Source: Pseudomonas fluorescens
GTDB taxonomy: Bacteria; Pseudomonadota; Gammaproteobacteria; Pseudomonadales; Pseudomonadaceae
Direction of reading: 5' to 3'
NCBI RefSeq assembly: GCF_040448305.1
Contig: NZ_CP148752.1
Span: 5,371,501 to 5,435,500, forward strand
Length of the DNA stretch: 64,000 bases
The first letter of the stretch is position 1, and each line of letters begins with the position of its first letter. A model generated the notes under the pieces. That model had not been told where the DNA came from, searched no databases, and worked only from the letters and a program-made list of their open reading frames with translations. Below are positions 39,503 to 48,138 of the stretch, in pieces. The translations under genes and the position numbers were made by a program.

Positions 39503-39592
39503 CATCGCGGGCAAGCCCGCTCCCACAATGTCCGCGTCGAGCACAATACCTGCGACCGCCATTGAACCTGTGGGAGCGAGCTTGCTCGCGAT
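39503..39592. repeat. REPIN between hexR and the mutarotase gene
   Basis: ATCGCGGGCAAGCCCGCTCCCACA and TGTGGGAGCGAGCTTGCTCGCGAT: the two arms belong to slightly different REP variants. Confidence 0.88.
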
Positions 39593-39622
39593 GACGGCAG
39601 TCCAGACACAACCGCCCTTGAA

Positions 39623-40477
39623 CTAAACCCCCACCCGCGCCTGCAAACTCAAATGCGCCCGCTCCCCAGGTGCAAGGCACAGGCTGTCGGTGCCTCCACT
39701 CGCCGCTTCCACACAGACAAATTCGGATATCTCGTTCCAGGTCACGCCGAGCAATGGCCGCGAGCCGGGATGCCACACCACCGTGTCGGCCGTATCCCCG
39801 GTATCAATGCACAACGCCCGCTGCCAGGCGTGGTCGTTGAGCTGCAATTCGCCGTCATGCTGGAACACCCGCTGGCATCCGCCGTCCACGCGTAACTCGC
39901 CTTCCTGCTGACAAACCTGCCGGCTCAACTGGTCGTAACCCTGCGCCCCCTCGAGCCCAGACAGCGCTATCTCACTGACATCGCCAATACGCCAGTAAGC
40001 ATGCAAAGCCTGGCTCAACTGGCACGGCATGTCGTCCTGATGCTCAGTGCTCAGGCGCAGTTCCATGCGCTCACCCAGGTGCGCGTGCAGGTCCACCTGC
40101 CAGTCGCACAGCTTCAGTTGCCAGTGCAATCGCACGCCATCGTCGTCACTGGTGCTGTCGAGCAGCTTCCAGTCGAGCAACCGTGCCCAGCCATGGGAAG
40201 GCCAGGCGTTTTCGCTCGGATGCCGGCCATACCACGGCCAACACACCGGCACGCCGCCACGAATGGCGCCGACCTGCGGCCACTTCGCCGCGCACCACAG
40301 CCAGGGTTTCTGGCCCTTGGGCTGGAAGTGCAACAGCTGCGCGCCCTGACGGCTGAACACCGCCTGACACAGCGGATGATCGATCACCAGCACATCGCGC
40401 GTCTGATAGCGCTCCCAGGCGAACACCGGACGCTCGCGCAAGGATTTGAAGAAGCGTTGTAGCGGATGCTCAAGCAT
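39623..40477 (-). CDS. D-hexose-6-phosphate mutarotase (aldose-1-epimerase family)
   Basis: A 284-residue beta-sandwich enzyme of the YeaD type that interconverts alpha and beta hexose 6-phosphates. Visible family features are the G-G-V-P-V-C-W-P-W-Y-G segment, P-S-H-G-W-A-R with the catalytic-region histidine, L-H-A-Y-W-R-I-G-D, and V-W-H-P-G near the C-terminus. The start at 40475-40477 was chosen over 40498. It follows oprB on the same strand with a strong terminator between them. The role fits the surrounding glucose locus. Confidence 0.85.
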   Translation of the reverse strand: MLEHPLQRFFKSLRERPVFAWERYQTRDVLVIDHPLCQAVFSRQGAQLLHFQPKGQKPWLWCAAKWPQVGAIRGGVPVCWPWYGRHPSENAWPSHGWARLLDWKLLDSTSDDDGVRLHWQLKLCDWQVDLHAHLGERMELRLSTEHQDDMPCQLSQALHAYWRIGDVSEIALSGLEGAQGYDQLSRQVCQQEGELRVDGGCQRVFQHDGELQLNDHAWQRALCIDTGDTADTVVWHPGSRPLLGVTWNEISEFVCVEAASGGTDSLCLAPGERAHLSLQARVGV

Positions 40478-40521
40478 GTGCCACGGTCCTGAAATCAACT
40501 GTCACCGGGGTGCGCGGCCCG

Positions 40522-40551
40522 CAAAAAAAAGCGGACAGCCATGGCTGTCCG
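40522..40551 (-). terminator. Rho-independent terminator of oprB
   Basis: On the minus strand GCGGACAGCCATGGCTGTCCGC, an 11-bp self-complementary stem, is followed by eight or more T. Confidence 0.93.
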
Positions 40552-40590
40552 CAAATATGCGCACATGGAGAGAAGCTTATCGCAGACGCG

Positions 40591-41937
40591 TTAGAACACC
40601 GACTGAATTTTCAGGCCAGCCACCAGCGCGTTGTCGACTTCATCCACACCACCCGGGTGCGTGACGTATTGCAGGTTGGGACGTACGGTCAGCCAGTTGG
40701 TCACGTGGAAGCCGTAGTTGATCTCGTAGTTGTATTCAGTTTCACGAATGGGCGAGAACAACGGATTGTCGTATTCCGAAACACCGTTGGCGACGTTGGT
40801 CAGTTCGGCGTTTTTCTTCACGTCATCGTTGACATGGATACGGGCGAAACCGATGCCCACGTCATCCTTCGGACGCGCGTCGAACGGGCCCTTGTACACG
40901 AACATCAGCGACTGGTAGTTGTCGATGAAGTTGGTGTCCTTGTCGTGGAACGTGGCATTGGCCGCGATGTTCAGACCACGGGAAGCATCGCCATTGTGGC
41001 TTGTGAGTTGCTGCTGCGCGACGAACCAGTAGCCGTGCTTGCTATCGTGGACGCGATAAGGGTTGCCGGTGGTCGCGGCGTTCTGGCCGTTGTCGTCCTC
41101 GAGAACGTCGTCGGCATCAGAGGTACTTTTGTAGTAACCGACACGGTATTCACCCGGCAGGTTGTTGACCTTCGGCGACCAGACCAACTCGACCGGCAGG
41201 ACGGTGCCATTGGTGCCACTGCCGCTGAGCTTGAAGCCGTTACCGTGCTCCAGTTGCGACGTGTTCTGGTTGTACGCGCCGATCTGTGCGTAGAGCTCGT
41301 CATTGATGTTGTACTTCACGCGGATCGCCGCCTGGCTGACCGGCCAGTTGTACCAGATATTGGTCGCCCAGTTACCCACCTGGGATCCGCAGAACGCCAG
41401 GTTCTGGAATTCGCACGGGAAGGTGTTGAAGTCTTCACCTTCACCGAAGTAACCGGCTTTTACGTCCAGTTTGTTGTCGAAAAACTGATGCTGAATCCAC
41501 AACTGTGTCAGACGGACCATGTGGCCGCGACCATAGACTTCCTGGGAGGAACTCAAAGTGCCGGCACGCGGATCGCCGATACGGTCGTTGGAGATGTTCT
41601 CACCGTTACGGTTGGTGAGCTGGATCTTGGCCTGGGTGTTATCCCAGCCGAACAGTTTCTCCAGGTCCAGCGCCGCGCCCAGGCCAAACTGGTCGGCGTA
41701 GCGCGCGGTCTTGTCATCGTTGAAGCCGCCGTTGAGGTTGCCACCGACTTCACCGACGTAGTCCATCTTGATGTCGATGCCTTGCTCGATCAGCTTGGTA
41801 CGCTCGCCCCCCCAGTCGCCCGTCATCCACTTGGAGTCGGAGCTGAACGCTTCATCGGCCATCGCATTGCCGGCCAGAACCAGTGCTGCCGCTGCTGAAA
41901 CCTGGCAGATCAACCGGGCCTTGTTCTTCATCTTCAT
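40591..41937 (-). CDS. oprB: Carbohydrate-selective porin OprB
   Basis: A 448-residue outer-membrane protein. A signal peptide spans about residues 1-27, ending A-M-A-D-E. The mature N-terminus has W-M-T-G-D-W-G-G-E-R-T-K-L, the hallmark of OprB, and the chain ends in a terminal Phe after many short amphipathic strands. It admits glucose and related sugars to the periplasm for GtsA. The leader carries AATAACAATAAAA before AGGAAG, a CA-rich motif. A REPIN separates it from gtsD, so separate or reduced read-through transcription is likely. An in-frame ATG two codons in (41931) could also start it. Confidence 0.93.
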   Translation of the reverse strand: MKMKNKARLICQVSAAAALVLAGNAMADEAFSSDSKWMTGDWGGERTKLIEQGIDIKMDYVGEVGGNLNGGFNDDKTARYADQFGLGAALDLEKLFGWDNTQAKIQLTNRNGENISNDRIGDPRAGTLSSSQEVYGRGHMVRLTQLWIQHQFFDNKLDVKAGYFGEGEDFNTFPCEFQNLAFCGSQVGNWATNIWYNWPVSQAAIRVKYNINDELYAQIGAYNQNTSQLEHGNGFKLSGSGTNGTVLPVELVWSPKVNNLPGEYRVGYYKSTSDADDVLEDDNGQNAATTGNPYRVHDSKHGYWFVAQQQLTSHNGDASRGLNIAANATFHDKDTNFIDNYQSLMFVYKGPFDARPKDDVGIGFARIHVNDDVKKNAELTNVANGVSEYDNPLFSPIRETEYNYEINYGFHVTNWLTVRPNLQYVTHPGGVDEVDNALVAGLKIQSVF

Positions 41938-41950
41938 CCCTACTTCCTCG

Positions 41951-41963
41951 TTTTATTGTTATT
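41951..41963 (-). promoter_or_regulatory. CA-rich Hfq/Crc-type motif in oprB leader
   Basis: AATAACAATAAAA on the mRNA strand, directly before the CGAGGAAG ribosome-binding region. Confidence 0.55.
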
Positions 41964-42028
41964 AACTTTTCTTTTCCAACGCGGTTACATCAGTTGCGAC
42001 GGATGTCTCCACCCGACGCATATCCCCC

Positions 42029-42118
42029 TGTGGGAGCGGGCTTGCTCGCGAATGCGGTGTGCCATTCAATGCAGATGTCGACTGATCCACCGCTTTCGCG
42101 AGCAAGCCCGCTCCCACA
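42029..42118. repeat. REPIN between gtsD and oprB
   Basis: GTGGGAGCGGGCTTGCTCGCGAATG with its inverted copy TTCGCGAGCAAGCCCGCTCCCAC, inside the gts-oprB gene series. Confidence 0.9.
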
Positions 42119-42129
42119 TTTCTTGATCT

Positions 42130-43290
42130 TCAGCGGCCTTTGAATTGTGCGACGTTGTCAGCGTGTGTTTCGGTTTTCGCTACGCCAGCGACCCCCAGTC
42201 GCTCACCCGTTTTCGCATCAAACAGCAGCACTTTCGCCGGATCGAATTGCAGGGTCAGGGTCTCGCCCACCGCCGGCGCCACGTCCGGCGCCAGGCGGCA
42301 GCAGACCTTGGTGTCGTTGAGGTTGACGAAGACCAGGGTGTCGGGACCGGTCGGTTCAGTGACCTGGACTTCGGCACGAATGGTCGGCAAACCATTGGCT
42401 TCGCCGTTGGCCAGGATGATCTGCTCAGGGCGCATGCCGAGGATCACTTCGCGGTCTTCGAGACCGGCGTCCTGCATGCCCAGTGGCAGTTCGCAACGGG
42501 CCTGGCCGCTGTCGAGCAGCGCCAGCAGACGACCGTCCTTGCGCTGCAGGCGCAGCGGGATGAAGTTCATCGGCGGCGAACCGATGAAGCTCGCCACGAA
42601 CAGGTTGGCCGGGTTGTTGTAGATGTCTTTCGGTGTGCCGAACTGCTGGATGATCCCGTCCTTCATCACCGCCACTTTGTCGCCCAGGGTCATGGCTTCG
42701 ATCTGGTCGTGGGTCACGTAGACCGTGGTGGTTTTCAGGCGTTGGTGCATCAGTTTCATTTCGGTGCGCATCTCGACCCGCAGCTTGGCGTCGAGGTTGG
42801 ACAGCGGTTCGTCGAACAGGTAAATCTTCGGCCGCCGTGCCAAGGCGCGACCCATCGCCACGCGCTGTTGCTGGCCGCCGGAAAGCTGGCCGGGCTTGCG
42901 GCTGAGCAGGTGTTCGATCTGCAACAGCTTGGAAACCCGAGCGACTTCTTCGTCGATTTCCGCGGTCGGCATTTTGCGGATCTTCAGGCCGAACGCGATG
43001 TTGTCGCGCACGCTCATGGTCGGGTACAGCGCGTAGGACTGGAACACCATGGCGATGTCGCGATCCTTGGGGCTCATGCCGCTGATGTCGGCGTCATCCA
43101 CCAGGATCGCGCCGCCGCTGATGGTTTCCAGGCCGGCGATGCAGTTCATCAAGGTCGACTTGCCGCAGCCCGACGGGCCGACCAGGATCAGGAACTCACC
43201 GTCATCGATTTTCAGTTCGATGTTTTTCAGGGTGTCCGGCAAGCCGGGGCCGTAGGTCTTGTTGACGTTGCGTAATTCGAGAGTTGCCAT
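42130..43290 (-). CDS. gtsD: Glucose/sugar ABC transporter ATP-binding protein
   Basis: A 386-residue ATPase of the MalK/UgpC type. Walker A G-P-S-G-C-G-K-S-T is at residues 38-46, the signature L-S-G-G-Q-Q-Q-R near 136, Walker B I-Y-L-F-D-E-P near 157, followed by the switch histidine H-D-Q. The C-terminal ~140 residues form the TOBE/OB regulatory domain. It powers the GtsBC permease for glucose import. It begins four bases after the end of gtsC. Confidence 0.94.
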   Translation of the reverse strand: MATLELRNVNKTYGPGLPDTLKNIELKIDDGEFLILVGPSGCGKSTLMNCIAGLETISGGAILVDDADISGMSPKDRDIAMVFQSYALYPTMSVRDNIAFGLKIRKMPTAEIDEEVARVSKLLQIEHLLSRKPGQLSGGQQQRVAMGRALARRPKIYLFDEPLSNLDAKLRVEMRTEMKLMHQRLKTTTVYVTHDQIEAMTLGDKVAVMKDGIIQQFGTPKDIYNNPANLFVASFIGSPPMNFIPLRLQRKDGRLLALLDSGQARCELPLGMQDAGLEDREVILGMRPEQIILANGEANGLPTIRAEVQVTEPTGPDTLVFVNLNDTKVCCRLAPDVAPAVGETLTLQFDPAKVLLFDAKTGERLGVAGVAKTETHADNVAQFKGR

Positions 43291-43294
43291 GTTT

Positions 43295-44140
43295 CTACCC
43301 CTTGACCGCGCCGGACGTCAGCCCACGCAGGAAATACTTGCCAGCGAATATGTAGACCAGCAGTGTCGGCAGCCCGGCGATCATCGCGGCGGCCATATCA
43401 ACGTTGTATTCCTTGGCCCCGGTGCTGGTGTTGACCAGGTTGTTCAGGGCCACGGTAATTGGCTGTGCGTCGCCACTGGCGAACACCACGCCGAACAGGA
43501 AGTCGTTCCAGATCTGGGTGAACTGCCAGATCAGGCAGACCATCACGATCGGGATCGACATCGGCAGCAGGATCTTCAGGAAGATCGTGAAGAAGCCCGC
43601 GCCATCGAGCCTTGCGGCCTTGACCAGCGCATCCGGAATGCTCACGTAGTAGTTGCGGAAGAACAGCGTGGTGAACGCCAGGCCGTAGACCACGTGCACC
43701 AGCACCAGGCCGGTGGTGGTGTTGGCCAGGCCGAACTTGCCGAGGGTGAACGAGGCCGGCAACAGCACGGTCTGGAACGGCAGGAAGCAGCCGAACAGCA
43801 GCAGCCCGAAGAACAGTTGCGAACCACGGAAGCGCCACATCGACAGCACGTAGCCGTTCATCGCACCAATGAACGTGGAAATCAGCACCGCCGGCACGGT
43901 GATCTTCACCGAGTTCCAGAAGTAGCCGCCGACCACGTCCCAGGCCTTGATCCAGCCGATGCCGTCAATCACGGTCGGCCAGCTCAACAGGTTGCCGGTA
44001 CGGATGTCTTCCGGGGATTTGAAACTGGTCAGCAGCATCACCACCAGCGGGATCAGGTACACCGCCGCTGCCAACAGCAAGGTGGCGTAGATCGCGATGC
44101 GGCTGAAACTGATACCCGATTTTCCGAGTTGATTAGTCAT
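43295..44140 (-). CDS. gtsC: Glucose/sugar ABC transporter permease 2
   Basis: A 281-residue permease of the MalG type with about six transmembrane segments (first near residues 14-36, last near 245-268). The EAA loop that contacts the ATPase is seen as V-K-A-A-R-L-D-G-A-G-F-F-T-I-F near residue 175. It overlaps gtsB by eight bases and lies four bases from gtsD, so the three are one translational unit. Confidence 0.93.
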   Translation of the reverse strand: MTNQLGKSGISFSRIAIYATLLLAAAVYLIPLVVMLLTSFKSPEDIRTGNLLSWPTVIDGIGWIKAWDVVGGYFWNSVKITVPAVLISTFIGAMNGYVLSMWRFRGSQLFFGLLLFGCFLPFQTVLLPASFTLGKFGLANTTTGLVLVHVVYGLAFTTLFFRNYYVSIPDALVKAARLDGAGFFTIFLKILLPMSIPIVMVCLIWQFTQIWNDFLFGVVFASGDAQPITVALNNLVNTSTGAKEYNVDMAAAMIAGLPTLLVYIFAGKYFLRGLTSGAVKG

Positions 44141-45041
44141 GGCGTTTGCCTCGCAGCTCGGAGTACAGGTACGGCACGAGGATGGTCAGCACGGCGCCGA
44201 GCATCAGCATGGCGCTGGCCGAACCGATGCCCATCTGGCCACGGCTGAAGGTGAAGGAATACATGAACATCGCCGGTAGGTCGGAGGAGTAACCCGGACC
44301 GCCCGCGGTCATCGCCGCGACCAGGTCGAAGCTCTTGATCGCGATGTGCGCGAGGATCATGAAGGCACTGAAGAACACCGGGCGCAGGCTCGGCAGGACG
44401 ATCTTCAGGTAGATGGTCGGCAGGCTCGCCCCGTCGACTTGCGCGGCACGGATGATCGATTGATCGACACCGCGCAGACCGGCGAGGAACATCGCCATGA
44501 CAAACCCGGAGGCTTGCCACACGGCAGCGATCACCAGGCAGTAGACGACGCGATCCTGATCCACCAACCAGTCGAGACGAAAGCCCTCCCAGCCCCAGTC
44601 ACGCAGCATCTTGTCCAGGCCCAGGCCTGGGTTGAGCAGCCATTTCCACGCGGTACCGGTGACGATCATCGACAGCGCCATCGGGTACAGGTAGACGGTG
44701 CGGATGAAGCCTTCCTTGCGAATGCGCTGGTCCAGCAGCACCGCGAGGAACACACCCAGCACCAGGCTGATGCCGATGAACATGCCACCGAACAGCGCGA
44801 GGTTCTTGCTCGCGACCCACCAGCGGTCGTTGTCCATCAGGCGCATGTATTGCTGCAGGCCGACCCACTTGTAGCTCGGCATGAAGCTGGAGTTGGTGAA
44901 GGACAGAATGAACGTCCAGATGATGTAACCGTAGAAACCAACCAACACGATCAGCATGCTCGGCGCCAGTACCAACTTGGGTAGCCAGCGTTGCAGCGCA
45001 TCGAACGGTGAGGCTTTGCTGAAAACCGCCACAGAGCTCAT
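44133..45041 (-). CDS. gtsB: Glucose/sugar ABC transporter permease 1
   Basis: A 302-residue permease of the MalF type with six or so transmembrane helices (first near residues 20-45). The EAA loop reads I-R-A-A-Q-V-D-G-A-S-L-P-T-I-Y near residue 200. The start M-S-S-V-A-V-F at 45039-45041 is preferred; a longer frame to 45131 runs into the REPIN. A REPIN lies between it and gtsA, a common way to lower expression of membrane parts relative to the binding protein. Confidence 0.92.
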   Translation of the reverse strand: MSSVAVFSKASPFDALQRWLPKLVLAPSMLIVLVGFYGYIIWTFILSFTNSSFMPSYKWVGLQQYMRLMDNDRWWVASKNLALFGGMFIGISLVLGVFLAVLLDQRIRKEGFIRTVYLYPMALSMIVTGTAWKWLLNPGLGLDKMLRDWGWEGFRLDWLVDQDRVVYCLVIAAVWQASGFVMAMFLAGLRGVDQSIIRAAQVDGASLPTIYLKIVLPSLRPVFFSAFMILAHIAIKSFDLVAAMTAGGPGYSSDLPAMFMYSFTFSRGQMGIGSASAMLMLGAVLTILVPYLYSELRGKRHD

Positions 45042-45087
45042 CGGGATAATCCAGGTGAAGAAGTGAAATCCGGACAGAGTTCCACCC

Positions 45088-45177
45088 TGTGGGAGCGAGC
45101 TTGCTCGCGATAGCTGACTGACATTCAACACAAATGTCGCCTGTTACACCGCTATCGCGAGCAAGCTCGCTCCCACA
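45088..45177. repeat. REPIN inside the gts operon (between gtsA and gtsB)
   Basis: GTGGGAGCGAGCTTGCTCGCGATAG with inverted copy. On the transcript it would form a stable hairpin just after gtsA and so could protect gtsA mRNA from 3' decay. Confidence 0.9.
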
Positions 45178-45234
45178 ATGGGACGGAGCTCTCTCTGGGG
45201 TTTGCCGCAGGACCTGCCTGCGGCCGATCACGAA

Positions 45235-46533
45235 TTACTGGGCAGCTTTGACAGCCGAGGCCAGTTGGGCGCTGGCCTTGGCCGGGTCAGCATCCTTGTC
45301 GTTCATGAAGTTGGTGACCACATCGAAAATCGCGCCTTGCACCGCCAGGGAGGTGGCCATGTTGTGCGCCATGCTCGGTTGCAGGCCGCCGGTCTTGTCG
45401 TCCGCGATGAAGTCCTTGGCCGACTTCTGCGCGCACTCGTCGAAGCCGAGCTTGTCCATTTCGTTCAGCATGTCGTTACGCACCGGGATCGAACCCTTGT
45501 TCATGCTGAAGACTTTCTGGAAGTCGGTACCCAATGCGACCTTGGCCAGGTCTTGCTGGGCAGCGATGTCGCCCTTGCGATCGGCTTTGAGCTTGAACAC
45601 CGCCAGGGAGTCAATGTTGTAGGTGAAGGCTTTTTCAGTGCCCGGGAACGCTATGCACTGGTAGTCCTTGCCCGCGACTTTCTTCGCCGCAGTCCATTCG
45701 CTTTTTGCCCAGTCGCCCATCATCTGCATGCCGGCCTTGCCGTTGATGACTTCGGCGGCGGCGATGTTCCAGTCACGACCGGCACGGTTCGGGTCCATGT
45801 AGGTGGTGATCTTTTTCAGCTCGGTGAAGGACTTGGTCATCTCCGGGCCGGACAGGGTTTTCTGGTCCAGGTCGACCAGGGCTTTCTTGTAGCCGTCAGC
45901 ACCCATGACCGAGAGCACCACGTCTTCGAACACGGTGCTGTCCTGCCAAGGCTGACCGCCGTGGGCGAGCGCGATGAAACCGGCGGCCTTGAGCTTGTCG
46001 CCGGCGGCATAGAATTCTTCGAGGGTGGTCGGGGCTTTTTCGATCCCGGCTTTCTTGAACACTTGCGGGTTGATCCACAGCCAGTTGACGCGGTGGATGT
46101 TCACCGGCACGGCGACGTAGTCACCTTCGTACTTCACGGTGTCGGAGACTTTCTTCGACAGCAGGCCATCCCAGTTTTCGGACTTGGATACTTCTTTCAA
46201 CGCGTCGGTGCTGAGCAGGCCGGTGCTGCCCCACTCCTGGATGTCCGGTCCCTTGATCTGTGCAACGCCCGGCGGGTTGCCGGCTACGGCGCGACTTTTG
46301 AGTACGGTCATGGCCGTGGAACCGCCACCACCGGCGACTGCGCCGTCCTTCCAGGTGAAGCCGTCTTTTTCGACTTGAGCTTTCAGGACATCGACCGCTG
46401 CTTTTTCACCACCGGAAGTCCACCAGTGAACGACTTCAACGGAACCTTTGGATTCGGCGGCCAGGACACTGAGAGGGAGTGCAGACAGGGAAGCGAGAGA
46501 AATGACAGTAGCGAGGCGAGAAATCGCATTCAT
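45235..46533 (-). CDS. gtsA: Periplasmic glucose/sugar-binding protein
   Basis: A 432-residue binding protein. The signal peptide spans about residues 1-25 (L-A-T-V-I-S-L-A-S-L-S-A-L-P-L-S-V-L-A-A). The mature part opens with V-E-V-V-H-W-W-T-S-G-G-E, as in Pseudomonas GtsA, and has W-W-I/W-L-W-I-N-P-like aromatic sugar-binding segments. It delivers glucose to GtsBCD. The leader has AACAACAAGAAAGGTG, with the CA motif touching the ribosome-binding site. Another leader of the same kind precedes the AGE epimerase upstream. Confidence 0.93.
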   Translation of the reverse strand: MNAISRLATVISLASLSALPLSVLAAESKGSVEVVHWWTSGGEKAAVDVLKAQVEKDGFTWKDGAVAGGGGSTAMTVLKSRAVAGNPPGVAQIKGPDIQEWGSTGLLSTDALKEVSKSENWDGLLSKKVSDTVKYEGDYVAVPVNIHRVNWLWINPQVFKKAGIEKAPTTLEEFYAAGDKLKAAGFIALAHGGQPWQDSTVFEDVVLSVMGADGYKKALVDLDQKTLSGPEMTKSFTELKKITTYMDPNRAGRDWNIAAAEVINGKAGMQMMGDWAKSEWTAAKKVAGKDYQCIAFPGTEKAFTYNIDSLAVFKLKADRKGDIAAQQDLAKVALGTDFQKVFSMNKGSIPVRNDMLNEMDKLGFDECAQKSAKDFIADDKTGGLQPSMAHNMATSLAVQGAIFDVVTNFMNDKDADPAKASAQLASAVKAAQ

Positions 46534-46545
46534 CTAGGAGCACCT

Positions 46546-46556
46546 TTCTTGTTGTT
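46546..46556 (-). promoter_or_regulatory. CA-rich Hfq/Crc-type motif in gtsA leader
   Basis: AACAACAAGAA on the mRNA strand, an exact AAnAAnAAnAA series directly before AAGGTG. Confidence 0.65.
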
Positions 46557-46650
46557 ATGCATGCAAGTCTGTTGCTTGCGCTGCATAAGATTCTAAACAG
46601 GGGATATCCCCTCGCAGGTAACGAAGGGATGCGCGAGTGTCACCGCATGG

Positions 46651-47910
46651 TTACATAGAACCGCTCTGGGACAGCTGCGCCAGCGCCGTGGCCATGCTCG
46701 GTGCCAGCGCCAGGCGCGGAATCAGCACGGCTTGCCAGGCGTGGTAAAGGTCGGGTTTGCCGGGCCAGATATCGGCACTCGGGCGGTTCAGAGGGTCGAG
46801 TTCGTGATGCCAGCTGCCATCGCCGCGGTCGATGAAATGACTGTCACAGAACTCCCAGAACAATCGGTACCAGTGTTCGTATTGTTCATCCCCGGTGCGT
46901 TTGAGCAAGGCACTGGCGGCGGCGCTGGCTTCGCAATGGGTCCAGTGCAGGCGATGGCGGACCACCGCTTTGTTGTCCCAGTCGAGGGTGTAGACGATGC
47001 CCGGCGCGCCATCGACATCCCAGCCGTGGAGGCAATTGTGCTCGAACAGTTTTTGCGCGTCGGTGACAAGCCAGCCCGGCGTGAGCATCCCGGCCTTCAC
47101 CCGCGACGCCTCGAGGTGCAGCAACAGCCGCGCCCACTCGAAACCATGGCCCGGGGTGGTGCCGTAGGGGCGGAAGCCGTCGGCCGGATTGTCGTGGTTG
47201 TAGTCCCGCAGCGGCTGCCAGTCGCGATCGAAATGCTCGATCACCAGGTAATCGTTGGCAGCGGCGTGACCATGGATCACCCGCTCGACAATCCGTTGGG
47301 CACGGCTCAGCCAACGGTTGTCATCGGTGACATCGGCCAGGGCAAGGAAGGCTTCGGTGGCGTGCATGTTGCTGTTGGCGCCCCGGTACGCCTCCTCTTC
47401 GCTCCAGTCGCGGTTGAAGGATTCGCGCATCGCACCGTCTTCTTCGCTCCAGAAATAAGTGTCGATGATATCGATCGCATCATCGAGCAAGGCTTGTGCA
47501 CCGGGACGCTGCGCGACCACCGCAGAACTGGCGGCCAGCGCGACGAAAGCGTGCAGGTAGGCATTCTTGCCGGTATTACCGTCGCGATGTTCGGCAGCCG
47601 CGAACCAGCCACCATGCAGTGCATCACGCAATGGTCCGCGCAGGGCGGCAACCCCGTGATCGACCAGTTCGGCAAAACCCGGCAAGCCCTGAATATGGGC
47701 CATGGCGAAGCTGTGGGTCATGCGCGCGGTGTTCATGGTCTGGGCTTGCGCATCAGCCGCGAGGCGGCCTTTTTCATCGAGGTTGCCGAAGCCTTCAGGC
47801 AGTTTCGAAGCCTTGGCGAAGGCCAGCAGGCGCAAGCCCTCGGTGGCGAGCCATTGCTGATGGGCAGGTGCGTTCAGCCAACTGCTGAAGGCCGGTTGGA
47901 AGGTGTCCAT
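46651..47910 (-). CDS. AGE-family epimerase/isomerase (mannose isomerase / N-acylglucosamine 2-epimerase type)
   Basis: A 419-residue (alpha/alpha)6-barrel enzyme. It shows the AGE-family histidines in R-M-T-H-S-F, G-H-G-F-E-W-A-R and N-S-N-M-H-A-T-E-A, plus E-H-F-D-R-D-W. Such enzymes isomerise mannose/fructose or epimerise glucose/mannose units. It precedes gtsA on the same strand, with 117 bases between, and has a CA-rich leader like the other glucose genes, so it likely feeds a hexose into this pathway. Its exact substrate is not decided by sequence. Confidence 0.87.
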   Translation of the reverse strand: MDTFQPAFSSWLNAPAHQQWLATEGLRLLAFAKASKLPEGFGNLDEKGRLAADAQAQTMNTARMTHSFAMAHIQGLPGFAELVDHGVAALRGPLRDALHGGWFAAAEHRDGNTGKNAYLHAFVALAASSAVVAQRPGAQALLDDAIDIIDTYFWSEEDGAMRESFNRDWSEEEAYRGANSNMHATEAFLALADVTDDNRWLSRAQRIVERVIHGHAAANDYLVIEHFDRDWQPLRDYNHDNPADGFRPYGTTPGHGFEWARLLLHLEASRVKAGMLTPGWLVTDAQKLFEHNCLHGWDVDGAPGIVYTLDWDNKAVVRHRLHWTHCEASAAASALLKRTGDEQYEHWYRLFWEFCDSHFIDRGDGSWHHELDPLNRPSADIWPGKPDLYHAWQAVLIPRLALAPSMATALAQLSQSGSM

Positions 47911-47918
47911 GGCGTACC

Positions 47919-47930
47919 TTTTTTGTTGTT
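47919..47930 (-). promoter_or_regulatory. CA-rich Hfq/Crc-type motif in AGE epimerase leader
   Basis: AACAACAAAAAA followed by GG on the mRNA strand, just before the ribosome-binding site. Confidence 0.55.
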
Positions 47931-48043
47931 ATGACTGTGGGGCAGCATAAACAACGGGGGAAGGCAGGCATGTAACGAAGGGGGTGGGTTATGTCACCGG
48001 GCTGTGACATTTACCTTGAGGGATGTGTTGAATGATCTGACGC

Positions 48044-48119
48044 CTTCGCGAGCAGGCTCGCTCCCACAGGAGGTCTGCGTCGTACACAAATCCAATGTGG
48101 GAGCGAGCCTGCTCGCGAA
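48044..48119. repeat. REPIN between gtrS and the AGE epimerase gene
   Basis: TTCGCGAGCAGGCTCGCTCCCACA and TGTGGGAGCGAGCCTGCTCGCGAA, with a short inner sequence of about 30 bases. Confidence 0.9.
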
Positions 48120-48138
48120 GAACGATAACGCGGTCTGA

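Noticed and set aside
40510..41898. A 462-codon plus-strand frame opposite oprB
   Set aside because: OprB on the minus strand has a signal peptide, family N-terminus and terminal Phe; the plus-strand frame has none of these.
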